Assembly: GCA_025602905.1 (NCBI GenBank)
Contig: JAHLKI010000076.1
Coordinates: 1-31,254 of the forward strand
Length of the DNA stretch: 31,254 nucleotides
From: Phlyctochytrium arcticum
Lineage: Eukaryota > Chytridiomycota > Chytridiomycetes > Chytridiales > Chytridiaceae
Direction of reading: 5' to 3'
The notes under the pieces were generated by a model. That model did no database searches. It saw only the letters and a list, made by a program, of their open reading frames with translations, and was not told the origin of the DNA. Each line of letters opens with the position of its first letter. The stretch's first letter is position 1. Positions 19,024 through 29,995 of this stretch are shown one piece after another. The translations under genes and the position numbers were made by a program.

Positions 19024-21853
19024 TTAAGGAAGCCAAAGAGTCCGATAAAGAAAAAATAAAAGTGTCAGGGGGTAGCGACAGAAGAACGAACAAAGGTATA
19101 TAGGATTTAAATGTCGCTGGGGAACCGGTTCAAAAAGACCGAGTTTGAGCGTTTCAAGTTGGTCGGTGGGGTAGCGGACTGCGAAGGGGACGGGGCGGTC
19201 GGGGGTGTTGGTGTTGTTGTTAAGTCCCTCGAGATCGGTTTCGCTGGCGGTTCGGTGCATGAATGCGCGCGGGTCAGAGGATCGGAGATCGGTCATGGAC
19301 TGGTGGTGGGCGTAAGAAAGGCGGGGGGAAAGACGGAGGTGGGAGGGGGACTGGAGGGACGATACTGTCCCTTGGTGCGTTATTGGCCGACGAAGGGTTC
19401 TGGAACATCCAATTGGGGGTTGCGGGTTGGACTGTTGGGTCATTTGGGGGGTGCTGAGGGGAGAAGAGGGAGGGGAGCGGCCCGCTTGTTGTTTGCTGGT
19501 TGGAGAGGGAGGAGAGGTTGGTGGCTGACCAGGAGTTGGAAAGGCCGTTTCCGCTGCCTCCTCGGGCCGAGGACGAAGATGAAAAGGAAGATGCGCGGGA
19601 AATCATGTTGGGAAGACTCTGGTTGTTGGCCAACGCAACATTGGTGCTGCTCGCGCGTCGGGACAAGGCTGCCGAAGAAGCATTGAGAGAAGAGCGAGAT
19701 GCGGATGCCAGACTGGATCGACTGGCGAAACTGGATCGGGATGATAGGATAGACAGGGTTTCGGCGTCGGCGGCCGTCTTTCGGGTCGTTCCCCAGGTGA
19801 ATCGTCCAGGCGCCAGCAAGACCAGCTCGGGATGACGATACTGAAAATGGGGAAGCAGAGGACAACGGAATGTACCAAAAGAGCTGTTCGAAGTGGAGGG
19901 TGGCGATGGTGATGACAAGACCGACTGAGAGGAGGACAAAGGATTGTGACCATGGGGAGCACGTAGAGTCCCGCTTCGACGACTGCGCAGAACACCAGGA
20001 ACAAGAATTGGATGGTGAGGACGGGGGTGATTAAGCAGACGCCCAATTCGACCAGCACGACAAAACGAAGGAGTAAACCGCGGATTCCGGAACGGGGGTC
20101 GTAGGCCATGACTTCGATATGGTTGTGAAGCAACGAGTTGGTCCAGCGACGACGTTGATTGAGAAGAATGGGAAGGGAAGTGGGGACCGCCGTGATACAT
20201 AAAGCCTTGGGGATAAACTCTGTATGCATCGTATGGAATTTACGGAGCAAGAGAGTGGACAGGAATCGATCTTCGCCAATTTTGTAGAGATTGCAGCGGT
20301 GCATGGTCATTTCAAAGGGTTCGCCCGTGTACGGATTGCTGCCGTTGTACATGGCAATAATGAAATCGTCGCAGAGACGGGGTTCCCAGACTCCGGTAGA
20401 GGGATTCTTTTGCTTGATACGGTAGACGGCAAAACAACCCGACAAGACTAAAATCTCACCGAGAAGGGACTCGAAGGATTTGAGGAAACGATGCGTGATA
20501 AAGTATTCGTAGACTTGAGCGGCGGCGGTGATGGATTCCCATTTGTTTTCGACGGCGGTTTCGCCCGTGGTTCCCAGAATGTTTTGGTTCTTCTCCAGCA
20601 GTGTGATTTGGCGAGAGAGACCGTCGGGCAACACGAATGTATCGGCATCGGTCAACAAAAAGTATTCATAATCGGCGGGGTCAAGTCCAAGTTGGAGGTA
20701 ATGCCGTTCAAGTTCCAAGTCGAGAGCGGACCATTTGTCGCGACGGTTGGGCCAAAAGTTGACGGAACGGAGAAACTTCATGATAATCAGTTGGGAATCA
20801 CGCTTACTTCGGTTCCCGAGGCGCGAGAGATCCGTGTCGTGCAAACCGACTTTGACGACAACAATGTACGGGACACTGCAGTTTTCGGTTTCGTGCCATC
20901 CCGAGTAGACTTGGGCACCGTTCATGCGAAGGTCGCCGTGGCCAGTGGAGGGGTACGTAACGGGCTCGGGTTCATCGCCTTCCCAGTAGAGGACATCGTG
21001 GAGAAGGATATCAGGGGTCGTCATTTTCTGATTCTTGCCGACAATGAGACCGTCCATAACGAGGAACAAGAGCTTTTTCGTCAGGGTATTCGAGGTCAGC
21101 CACAGAGTCGACCGTCTTTTGCAAGACTTCCTTGGTTTCCGAGTAACAGGGGACATGCAGAATAACTCCTTTTTGGATCTTGTCGTCGGCAGGGTACGAT
21201 CGGAATTGGGTGTAAGCAGCGGCAATAACAATGACAATCAGGACGACGGCCGAGATGAGGGTCAAGCCGAGGATGATCCAGGAGTAGACGATACAGCCGG
21301 TTGCGGGTGGGTAGAGTGCTCGCAGGTACTGAGCTTTGGCCCGGGAAGCAGGAGCGATGAGCATTTCTGGGGTGTAAATGTTGGGATCGGTACACCAAAA
21401 GACGGGAATGTAGAGGACGATAAATAGACCGACGACCGCAATGATGAGTAGAATCACACAGACTGCCACCTTTTCTCTCCTACAAAGGTTTCGCAATGTT
21501 AGGTACGCGGGCTCCTTTTGACGGACATCTCTTTAAAGTAAACATACCAGGCGATACGGGCTTCGGGCAGAGGGTAGTTCTTTTTGAGCAGAAACTCGGG
21601 AACCCAGAACGTCAAGACCTTAGTAATCATCATCCACGCACTGTACCATCTGTTCAAGATATATTCCGAAAATCAGTACACTGTTTTGACAGCGGTAAGA
21701 ATACTACAAACCAAGTACTTACGCATGGGAGGATTCGGGCCAGACCATGCGCCGGCGACGACGACCGGTGCCAGTTCCTTCAGTGCCGTCGGCGGCCCTT
21801 GATTGACCCAAAGGCGATGGGACGCTAGGTTGGGTGTTTGTTGCGGGCATCAT
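19024..21853 (-). pseudogene. chitin synthase (Chs3/class IV-like), five frame breaks
   Basis: This family makes chitin from UDP-GlcNAc at the plasma membrane. Exons are 21853-21723, 21649-21548 and from 21479 on; the introns (73 and 68 nt) join in frame to give VLTFWVPEFLLKKNYPLP and REKVAVCVILLIIAVVGLF. Visible motifs are LLTDADTFV, LSGCFAVYR, EDRFLSTLLL and the catalytic QRRRW (20143-20157), followed by membrane segments ending in LDDFTWG-type residues and a Ser-rich tail. The frame shifts at about 21075 (an A5 run inside YPDEK), near 19960, 19893, 19815 (one T short) and 19320. No introns explain these. The loop between the second and third membrane segments is only about 35 residues, with no cytochrome-b5-like domain as in Chs3. 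Confidence 0.82.
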
Positions 21854-23955
21854 GGTTGCTAGTGGTATATTTCAGATGTGTTCCGGGAGTGAAGGTTGAA
21901 GTATAGATGGAGTGTTCGTAGGTATAAGAGAAAGTATCAGCAACACTTTCTCCTAATTGCCTTGATGCTGATGCTGGCTTGATGCGCAACGACAGCAAGA
22001 ACGAACGATGCTGAACAAAAATGTCACACCTATGGTCTGCTAAAAGTGCTCTAGATAAAAAAAAAACTGCAAAAAAAAAATGTAGCTGTTTCCTCGGTGC
22101 TGGGTTTCGGATTGGGCTGTTGCTGTGCTATTGCGCTTGTGCGCGGGTTGTTATATCCAACCTCAATGTCCGCCACCGCCGGCGTACCGAGCCAGCGAGC
22201 CACTGCTGGAAATATTTTTCGGTTTCAAGATTTTTAGAACACATTCATTTTGGAGAAGATCGTGTGTGGGTAAAAGTGTGTAGTGATTTTCAAAGGCATT
22301 CCTAAAACTTTTGTATGTAGGGATTCCAGTTTGAACATAAAGAAGAATCTCAGAGTCAAGCCTCGAGTCTGCTATACTCGAGTAACTGAGCCGGCGGATC
22401 GGAGTTACAACGTGGAACGGGATTCCATGAACCGAACAGCGCCAGAGCTCCCCCATCCGTTCCATTTCCATCAAGCCAATTCATTTGACAGGTCTGAACT
22501 TGATCCTGCTTGAGCTATGCTTTGCTCACTGTTGATCCAAGTATAATGGTCATGTTGATCCAGTGGTGGATTGAAGTTGCCTTGGGTCGGGGCGGAAAAG
22601 GATCGGCCGCCGCCAAGACCCAAAAGGAAGTTAACACTAAATTTAAGCTTAACGGTTATTGGCACGGGAAAATGACTTGGAACTTTTTGCTCGCGACGGA
22701 AAAGAGAATGACTTGGGAAAAAGTCTGTGCAAAGAATGAGGAATGTTCTTGTTCTGAAGCTGTTTCAGGAATTGCTGGGCAGAATTGTTCGTCGGGACTT
22801 TCTCTTCTCTGCATGTATGAATCAAAATCCCTTATTACAAGGCCGCGGTTTCCTGATGAGACTGCGACTGCAAAATAAAAGCTCGCGCTGAACATGAACG
22901 CTGTGATATGATAGCGAGTGCGGTCAAATTGAATGTAGAAGACAATCGCGGTTGTCAAATCTTTCTTCGACAACATGAAGCTTTGCTCCCCCGAACACAT
23001 TCATTGTCTGGTCAAAGCTTGCTAACTCATGCAGATCAAACTGATGAGACAAAGACTTTCTCATACATCAATATCAATGATTCAATTGCCGCGTTCGACG
23101 TTGAGGCTACCAACAACGAGGGAAATCACTGCATGTATATGTACTCGAGTACTCGAGTAGCTGCCTCCTATACTCGAGTATCATATGCTAATGTTAGAAA
23201 GAGTTAACCTAAAAAACTAGGATACGGTTGCAAGAATTGACATGTAATTTTTCCTGGGCACAGAACAAAGATCCCGTTTGTGCAAGGAATACACGACGCA
23301 GAGCCTTCCGATCCAGAAGTTTCGCGAATGGAAATACTCTTCTTGGTGAAAGTTGACCCTTGGAGGAATGTCGAAACGAAATGCTGCAACTCACTCCTGG
23401 CTGGCCGGTCCGTCGCCCAAGAGCCCAAACCACGGCCAAACCAAGGCTCCGTCTACGGGCACCGTCGTGAAACCGTCCGAAAACCACAGCGCCATCGATG
23501 GGCATTGGGCTCCATCAGATACAAAAAAAAAAAAAAGCTTTGAAAGAATCCTGGTTGCTACCCAACTTTAAAAACTCCGACTCTTTGACAGAGAAAACCT
23601 CACAAACATGAAGCAACTTGAATCATGTTCAAGCTCCTGCATAAGAAATAAATGCAACCAATGGCGAGCGACAATAGTCAAACAATCGCGCGAAATCTAG
23701 GAAATTTAGCCAGGTCTTTCGCCGTCGCGGCAAGACGTCGAAATCCGAAACGACTTTCATGAAGACGCCGCCGCTGTAGAAATATATAGACTGACCGCTC
23801 AAGGCTGAATGCAAAGATATGACTTTTTGCGTTTTTCGAGGACATCGTCCCCCCCGAACTCATAAGGTTGGGCCATTTCCCTTCTCCCTTTTCAAGTCCA
23901 AATATTTTTTCCAGTTATTCTTCCCACAAGTAACTGGACATTGGACATATCCATC
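21854..23955. other. 2.1-kb intergenic region; promoters and palindromes, no supported gene
   Basis: This separates the divergent chitin synthase and chitin deacetylase genes and must hold both promoters. Four TACTCGAGTA palindromes lie at 22375-23180. Frames of 60-122 codons occur on both strands (for example 22510-22878 plus and 23209-23505 minus) and overlap one another; none has a recognisable domain. A short poly-A run lies at 23522-23535. Confidence 0.45.
22375..23180. repeat. four copies of the palindrome TACTCGAGTA
   Basis: The 10-bp self-complementary word occurs at 22375-22384, 23142-23151, 23150-23159 and 23171-23180; the second and third overlap by two bases. A further CCTCGAGTC variant lies near 22361. 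Clustering upstream of the deacetylase gene suggests a binding site for a dimeric regulator or a small repeat; neither is shown. Confidence 0.8.
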
Positions 23956-26073
23956 ATGACTGTGACAACTAGTAGAACCAAGGCGTTGACCGCCGCGGCT
24001 GCCATAACCCTGGTTTCCCTCCTTCTCGCTGCCCGCCCTACAACCGCCGCTGTCATTGGCATCCCCAACTTTAGCCTGACCGGCCCCGCCCGCATCATCT
24101 CCCGCCTGGCCGTCAACATTGGTGCCAACCAACAGTGTGGAGCCGCTTTCGGGACCTGTGCTACTGGTCTCTGCTGCTCTGAATGGGGGGTGAGTTTTTG
24201 GTCATGTCTTTGGGGGGTATTTAAACTGATTCATCCTCCGTATTCATAGTACTGCGGAGCATCGTCGGACCATTGTGGTGGAAACTGTCAGTCGTCTTAC
24301 GGATCTTGTTCGGCTTCTAACGGGGGTGGATCGCTGCCCGTCGTTGGAGGCGACACGCGCTGTGGTGCTGGAGTTGCAACCTGTCAAGCTGGATTATGCT
24401 GTTCCCAATACGGAGTCTGTGGTCCTCACGCCAACGACCCGGTCCGCGGCTCGTACTGCTCGGCAGGATGCCAGTCGACTTTCGGTGATTGCGACAGTGG
24501 ATCATCCCCGTCTGCTACATCCTCGGCAGCACCCACATCTACTCCCACCAATGGTCTTCTACCCGTCGTAGGAGGTGATACGCGCTGTGGAGCGGGTGTT
24601 GCAACTTGTCAAGCTGGTCTTTGCTGTTCCCAGTACGGAGTCTGTGGCCCCCATGCAAGCGACCCCGTCCGAGGATCATACTGTTCTGCAGGATGCCAGT
24701 CGGCTTTCGGCGACTGTGACGGAACACCTACCTCCCCGGCTACCCCATCATCGACCCCAACCGGAGGATTGCCCGTTGTAGGAGGAGACACCCGTTGCGG
24801 TGCTGGCGTTGCTACGTGCCAGGCCGGTCTGTGCTGTTCTCAATACGGAGTCTGCGGTCCTCACACCAATGACCCTGTTCGAGGATCTTACTGCGCTGCC
24901 GGATGTCAACCTCTATTTGGTGACTGTGATGGGTCTGCTACCTCCCCCGCCACGCCCACGGCCACCCCTACAGGAGTCCTCCCCGTTGTTGGTCCCGATA
25001 CCCGCTGTGGTCCTGGTGTCGCCACGTGTCAACCAGGCGTTTGCTGCTCCCAGTACGGTGTTTGCGGTCCGCACGCTGCCGACCCCGTCCGAGGATCTTA
25101 CTGCGCTGCCGGATGCCAACCTCTCTTTGGTGACTGCGATAGCACCGCAACGTCAACCTCTGCCGCCACGCCCTCCGCAACCCCCGGAACACTCCGCAAC
25201 CTCGACCAATCCTGTGGTGCCGGCATCGGTGCATGCGGATACGGCGCTTGCTGTGGCCCCGCTGGAACCTGCGGCTACACATCCGACTACTGCTCGGCCG
25301 GCTGCCGCGCCGGCTTCGGAAACTGCAACAACGCCGAAATCCAACCCATCTACACTTGCCAGACCTCCAACGGATTCCTGCTCACCTATGATGACGGTCC
25401 GGCCGTTCTCACCGACGGTCTCCTCGATTTCCTCCGTGCCCAAAACGTCAAAGCAACCTTTTTCATGAACGGCAAAAACTACAAACAATACTTTTCTAAC
25501 GGTCAAATCGGAACCGCTTTTGGAATCTTGGCCAAGGCTGATACGGTCCGTCAAGCCGACGCCGATGGTCACCAGCTCTGTATGCACGGGTTCACCCACA
25601 CTGCCGCGTCCACCACCTCCGAAGGAAACTTTACTTACGAAGTCACTGAACTCTCCCGCGTCTTTGCAACCGTCCTCGGAAAAGTTCCCACCTGCTACCG
25701 TTTCCCCTACGGCGATTTCCAGTCCAAACATCTCAAAATCCTCGGCGGCATGGGTATCACCCCTATCCTCTGGGACACAGACAACCGAGACTGGGAAGGC
25801 GGTGCCCCCGCCGACAACGTTCTGGAACTCGAGCGAGCCGCCCCCGCCCCTGGTCCCGTATCCCATATCGTCCTCAACCACGATGTCGCAGTCAACACGG
25901 CCGATTTCCGACCCTCGTACGTGGGAACCAACCTGGCGACTCTCTCCGTCCAATACCTTAAATCCAAAAACTTTAATTTCTTGACCGCCGCCGATTGTGG
26001 ATTGGGAAGCTTGTACCGGGCTCCTACCCCTAATGATTTGGTCTGCCGCCCAGAAGGCTGTTTTGAAGCTTGA
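23956..26073 (+). CDS. secreted chitin deacetylase with six CBM18 modules
   Basis: This protein removes acetyl groups from chitin, making chitosan in or near the cell wall. Exons 23956-24189 and 24250-26073 join in phase 0 across a 60-nt GTGAGT...CATAG intron, inside the first CBM18; the product is 685 residues. An N-terminal hydrophobic signal (about residues 9-32) is followed by six hevein-like CBM18 domains from about residue 59 to 440, each with the CCSxxGxCG core; modules 2-5 are near-identical and linked by Pro/Thr/Ser spacers. The NodB deacetylase domain (about 450-640) shows TYDDGP (D459, D460), HGFTH (H524, H528) for metal binding, RFPYGDF, WDTDNRDW and VLNHDV. All catalytic motifs are present and the frame is clean. 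CBM18-rich deacetylases are typical of chytrids and some other fungi. Confidence 0.93.
24352..25150 (+). repeat. four tandem DNA repeats encoding CBM18 modules 2-5
   Basis: Units start at 24352, 24577, 24787 and 24997, so they are 225, 210 and 210 bases apart, always a multiple of three. Each encodes DTRCG.GVATCQ.G.CCSQYG, VRGSYC and FGDCD. The DNA similarity is high enough to suggest recent duplication or gene conversion; the Pro/Thr linkers vary more than the Cys cores. Confidence 0.88.
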
Positions 26074-26368
26074 GAGGAATGGTTTTTTATTCATTTAGTC
26101 ATTTATTCTTTTACTGTCACTTTCACTCACGTACTGCAACTATTTTATCTTACATTCTGTTACTTTCTCGTACAAACTCACAAATACATACAAAGTGCAT
26201 CGCTTATATGGGTCTTGTTCACAATCGTATTGGGCGTCTAATATGAAATTGTCTCAAGTGGATGTGAAATTAAAACTCTATTAGGAGATTATGAGGAGCG
26301 GCATTAAAGTTGACTACTGTATGTGATAAATTCTATGTGTGCAGGAGAAGGGAGCATCTATCTAAATT

Positions 26369-27508
26369 CTAGTACGCTTGTTGCTTGTTGACATAAGGAG
26401 CATCGGTAAGACCGTTGGGTGAACCTGGGAGGGCACCAGTCTTGACTCGCTCGTTCTTCAAGTCAACCAGATCCTTTTGCAGGCGGAAAATTCCCTTGAA
26501 GACGTGCTCACCAGTCAGCTCAAATTCAGATGGCTTCCAGCCGGTAACAAAGGGAAGCTCCTCCTTCATGAAGAAATGCGACAATCGCTCCGTGCTAACG
26601 ACGCCCGTCTTTTCAGTTTGCCCAGGCACAGGATCCGACAAGAGGAGTAATGGGATACCGGCCTGATCAACAGCGAGAAACTTTTTGGATGCAGTGGCGA
26701 CAGTGTCTTCGTGGTTGCCTTGCAGTGGGGGTGCGCCCCATTTCTCGGATTGGTATTCGCGGAGGAGACGGGCTTGCGCCATGCTTTTGTACGAAAGAGT
26801 AGCGACACCGTCAACCGTCTCGCTCAAAGCCATAAGTTGCTCGACCAGGGATGCATTGCGGCGAGTGAAATGGTCACCCCATCCTTTGTCGTTACCGTGC
26901 TGAATACCGTTGTAAAAGTTAATGTCGTTGAGGTCGACGATGACGGGGTCTTGGGCCTTGACGGTTTCGATGGTGGTTTGGGCGACGACCCACCAGAATT
27001 TCCATTCGAGGTTGAGGTAGGTCTTGAGGGTGTCGGCAAAGTCCCAGGCAGTGAGGTTGCGGCCGTCGCGTGGGAGCATGCCGTGGTTGGCCAGAGTGTT
27101 GAGCATGGGGCAGGGAGCACGGACACTCTTGCCGGTTACCTAGTCCGCCTCGGGATCTTGCCACGGGTGGTCCTTCTGAAGTTTCTTGGGGTCGGTGGTT
27201 GTGGGCGGCAAGGCCCATGTAGGACCAGGAGGTGCTTCTTTGGTGGTTGGTTTCTTGCCGTAGGCGGGGATGTTGTGGGCATTGTCGCCCCACCAGTAGC
27301 GTTGCGCCTCAAAGCTGGGATCGTTCTTGTCGGGTGCTTGGCCAGCGGCGTCTCGGCGAATATGCGCCTGGCGAACAGTGTTTCCCCGCAGGTTCTTGAT
27401 GGCAAAGGCCTGTGGATCCGACGACTGGTCAAAGTTGGCCCACGCGTTCGCGTTGGCGATGAGGAGGGTGGCCAGTGCCGCGGCAGACAAAAGGTTGAGG
27501 GAAGGCAT
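26369..27508 (-). pseudogene. heme-thiolate peroxidase/peroxygenase-like, one in-frame TAG
   Basis: The family (chloroperoxidase and unspecific peroxygenase) is secreted and oxidises organic substrates with H2O2. ATG 27508 begins a signal peptide (MPSLNLLSAAALATLLIANA). One continuous frame of 380 codons runs to TAG 26369-26371, interrupted only by a TAG at 27142-27140 (codon 123). The hallmark follows it: VRAPCPMLNTLANHGMLPRD with the heme-ligand Cys133. Further on, DLNDINFYNGIQHG sits where active members usually have a catalytic Glu in an E-H-D or E-G-D motif; here it is Gln203. No intron can remove the TAG without losing frame or conserved residues. It is a possible pseudogene, a readthrough gene or a sequence error. 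It is convergent with the deacetylase. Confidence 0.8.
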
Positions 27509-28037
27509 GTTGGGGGATGATGGGGATGAGATGACTTGAGGAGGAGTGTGACGTTCCTGCTCTTTTATGGAGTTGCCAAAGACCCGACTTCCATCTTGCC
27601 GAGAAAACGGCCGTTTGCTCCTGAATACCATTTCGGAGTATGCAACTCCCCGAACGACCCCAACCTTTTCGTTGTTTCCCGTCACTGTCTATATAGAATA
27701 TTTGAATAATGCGGTGGAATTGCTCCGGTTTTTCCTGCCGTGGCCTAAGTACTGTCCAAGGCATTGCTGGTGTCTTGGTTGTGGCTTAGCTGTAGCTAGA
27801 TCCCGTGCATATGCGCCACATCACACCCTACTTGTACACCAGTCCTGTATTCCCTTTAGTCCCGTAGCTTTATAATACACATCTTTAGTCTACTCACTTC
27901 CAAGGCAAGAAGATTACCTTCGACGTCCGACCTCTCCGGTCTGTTGCAGACCATCCTCCATTTCTACTTGCGTCACGTCCAGACGCGTTCGGACATCTTG
28001 AAGATCGTTTCCTTGCGATCTACGCCCGACGACCACA
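27509..28037. other. upstream region of the peroxidase and the retroelement; LTR not proven
   Basis: It holds the peroxidase promoter on the minus strand and whatever precedes gag on the plus strand. Part of it should be the 5' LTR and primer-binding site of the Ty3/gypsy element, but the 3' LTR lies outside the window, so LTR ends cannot be set. A TTTATAATAC box at about 27869-27878 could be an LTR promoter element. No gene is seen. Confidence 0.4.
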
Positions 28038-29120
28038 ATGACCACGCCCACTCTCGAACAGATCCAGCAACTGTTCCAGGAAAACTTTGCACCTATTCGC
28101 CAAGAAATATCCAGTCTGAACCAGCAACTGGACTCCGTTCGCGGTGACCTGATCAACGTTCAAGATCGCGTCACAACCGTACAAAGCGAACTCACGCAGC
28201 AGAGTGCCCGCGACACTTCAACTCGACTCCCTCCGAATGCAGCCCCCCTTAACGACAACCCCGACTTCGAAGGAGGGCCTGCCCTTACGGGTACAGGTCG
28301 ATACTTCCGCTGTTGGCCATTCAAAGGCCTCGCCGGCGAAGACGTTGAAAACTGGTTACTGTCTGTAGACATGGCATTCCGTAAAGATCGGACCTCCCCT
28401 AGCGAACGAATCAATGTGATAGCTGATGCTCTTGATGGCATTGCTCGTACATGGTACTTGACGAAACTGCGACAACGCAACGCTTATATGGAACAGCGCA
28501 ACTTTACTATCGACACGCTTCCACTCCACGAGCGGGTCGCCATCTCTTGTACTCAAAACGATCCAATGATCATCGATTGGGACACTTTTGTTCGCGCCTT
28601 CAAGCAACGCTTTTTACGAGTCAATCACAACGAACACATTTTCGAAGCCATGATGACCCTGAAGCACCAGTTTGGCCAAATTGAAGATTACATTCACAAA
28701 TGGACGGCTTTAGAAGGACAGATTTCTAACTTTCCCATTGACCAGAAACTCTATCTGTTTAAACGTAATCTTCATCCAAACATTCGCCCTGCGGTCGACC
28801 AACGCGATCCCAAGACCATGAGCGACGCCATCCACTTCGCCCAGTTGGCCGAGTTCTCACTCAACCCTCCACACAACCGGGCTCCACTTATCCCGACCAT
28901 TCATACATCGCGTACTCGTACCTTCCTCTTGGGCGTGACAAGAACGTTTCCGCTCCAGTGTATGAGCCGCTCGCGCAATCTGCGCCCCATCCCACATCGC
29001 TCGATCCCATGGAGCTCGACAGGCTGGCACTACACTACCACCGCCAGGAGCATCAGGAGCACCAGGAACATCTGTCCAGCACCCCGCGTGATATTCCCGA
29101 GCCCGTGCCCGAAAGCCTAA
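28038..29120 (+). CDS. gag-like capsid protein, frame-shifted near 28895
   Basis: The frame opens with MTTPTLEQIQQLFQENF and a coiled coil rich in Gln and Leu. A retrotransposon gag/capsid domain follows, with WLLSVDMAFRKD, DWDTFVRAFKQRFLRV and a QFGQIEDYIHKW segment. After about codon 286 (near 28895) the natural reading moves to another frame (SYLPLGRDKN); the residues up to the TGA at 29118-29120 in the original frame are spurious. The length to the shift is normal for a fungal gypsy capsid domain. Confidence 0.8.
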   Translation: MTTPTLEQIQQLFQENFAPIRQEISSLNQQLDSVRGDLINVQDRVTTVQSELTQQSARDTSTRLPPNAAPLNDNPDFEGGPALTGTGRYFRCWPFKGLAGEDVENWLLSVDMAFRKDRTSPSERINVIADALDGIARTWYLTKLRQRNAYMEQRNFTIDTLPLHERVAISCTQNDPMIIDWDTFVRAFKQRFLRVNHNEHIFEAMMTLKHQFGQIEDYIHKWTALEGQISNFPIDQKLYLFKRNLHPNIRPAVDQRDPKTMSDAIHFAQLAEFSLNPPHNRAPLIPTIHTSRTRTFLLGVTRTFPLQCMSRSRNLRPIPHRSIPWSSTGWHYTTTARSIRSTRNICPAPRVIFPSPCPKA

Positions 29121-29977
29121 ATGCTATACGTGATTCCGGTCCCAATCGGGAACTTTGTTGGCACTGTCAGAAACCTGGTCACAAAATGTTTGAATGTCGC
29201 AAACGCCGTAAGGACATCCAGGCTGGCAAGCTTAAGCCGTGGACACGCAAAACCGGAAAATTTCAACCCAGGCTGCACTACATGCTGGAAGAGGCTGGCG
29301 ATTCGGACGACGACGATGCGGGACTATCTTACTTGCGTTACGATGAAGTTCATCAACGCGTGGTGAACGTTTCTGATCCCGTTTTCCTGACCACATCTTC
29401 AGAGGCTGACAATACTGAAATCGCTGCCCGGGGTACCCTCAACTCCTTGCTTCCCGATACTCAACCTTTTGCAGATGGTCGATCAACAGATAATTCTCCC
29501 AATATTGGCGCACCCGACTCTACCGAGTGCTTGCAAGTCATCTCCCGTTCTACAAGCAAGTCCCCACGCATTACCTTTGTTGGCACTATTGCCTGTGAGT
29601 CTGCTCCGGACCAGCAAACGCCTTGCCAATTCTTCCTGGACAGCGGAGCGACCCATTGCTTTGTCTCGGAGCATTTTGCCCAACTCCACGACATCCCCAT
29701 AGCCATGACTACCGGTACAGTTACTCTCGGAGATGAGCGCACGACGAAATCATTAGGTAAAGCGGTCCTTAACATTTCTTTTGCGGGTTTCTCGGACTGC
29801 ATCACGGCCACGGTCCTGCCATTTCAGCACGCTGATGTTATACTTGGCCTCGATTGGTCTAAGCGCAATTCCGTGACCACCAAGCATCAGCCTGATCAGG
29901 ATGTTATTGGTGGCCCGACGCTCGTACGAACCACTTGCACACCACACAATCGTCATTCCTACTACTTCAGCGACTGA
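28900..29977 (+). CDS. zinc knuckle and aspartic protease of the gypsy element
   Basis: This continues the element in the second frame. The nucleic-acid-binding knuckle is CWHCQKPGHKMFEC (CX2CX4HX4C; about 29157-29200). A linker with an Asp run follows. The protease then shows FFLDSGATHCFVSEHFA with the catalytic Asp (about 29630) and ILGLDWSKRN in the C-terminal half. It ends at a TGA at 29975-29977, in the same frame as the reverse transcriptase that follows 18 bases later, so a single stop codon separates them. Confidence 0.82.
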
Positions 29978-29995
29978 CAAAAACGGCCCCCGCGT

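Noticed and set aside
19800..19980. Introns as the explanation for frame changes in the chitin synthase C-terminal half.
   Set aside because: The only GT-AG pair would give a 38-base intron and remove conserved membrane residues; single-base shifts fit better.
27055..27232. An intron removing the TAG in the peroxidase gene.
   Set aside because: Candidate donors give introns of 25 bases or shift the frame before the Pro-Cys-Pro motif.
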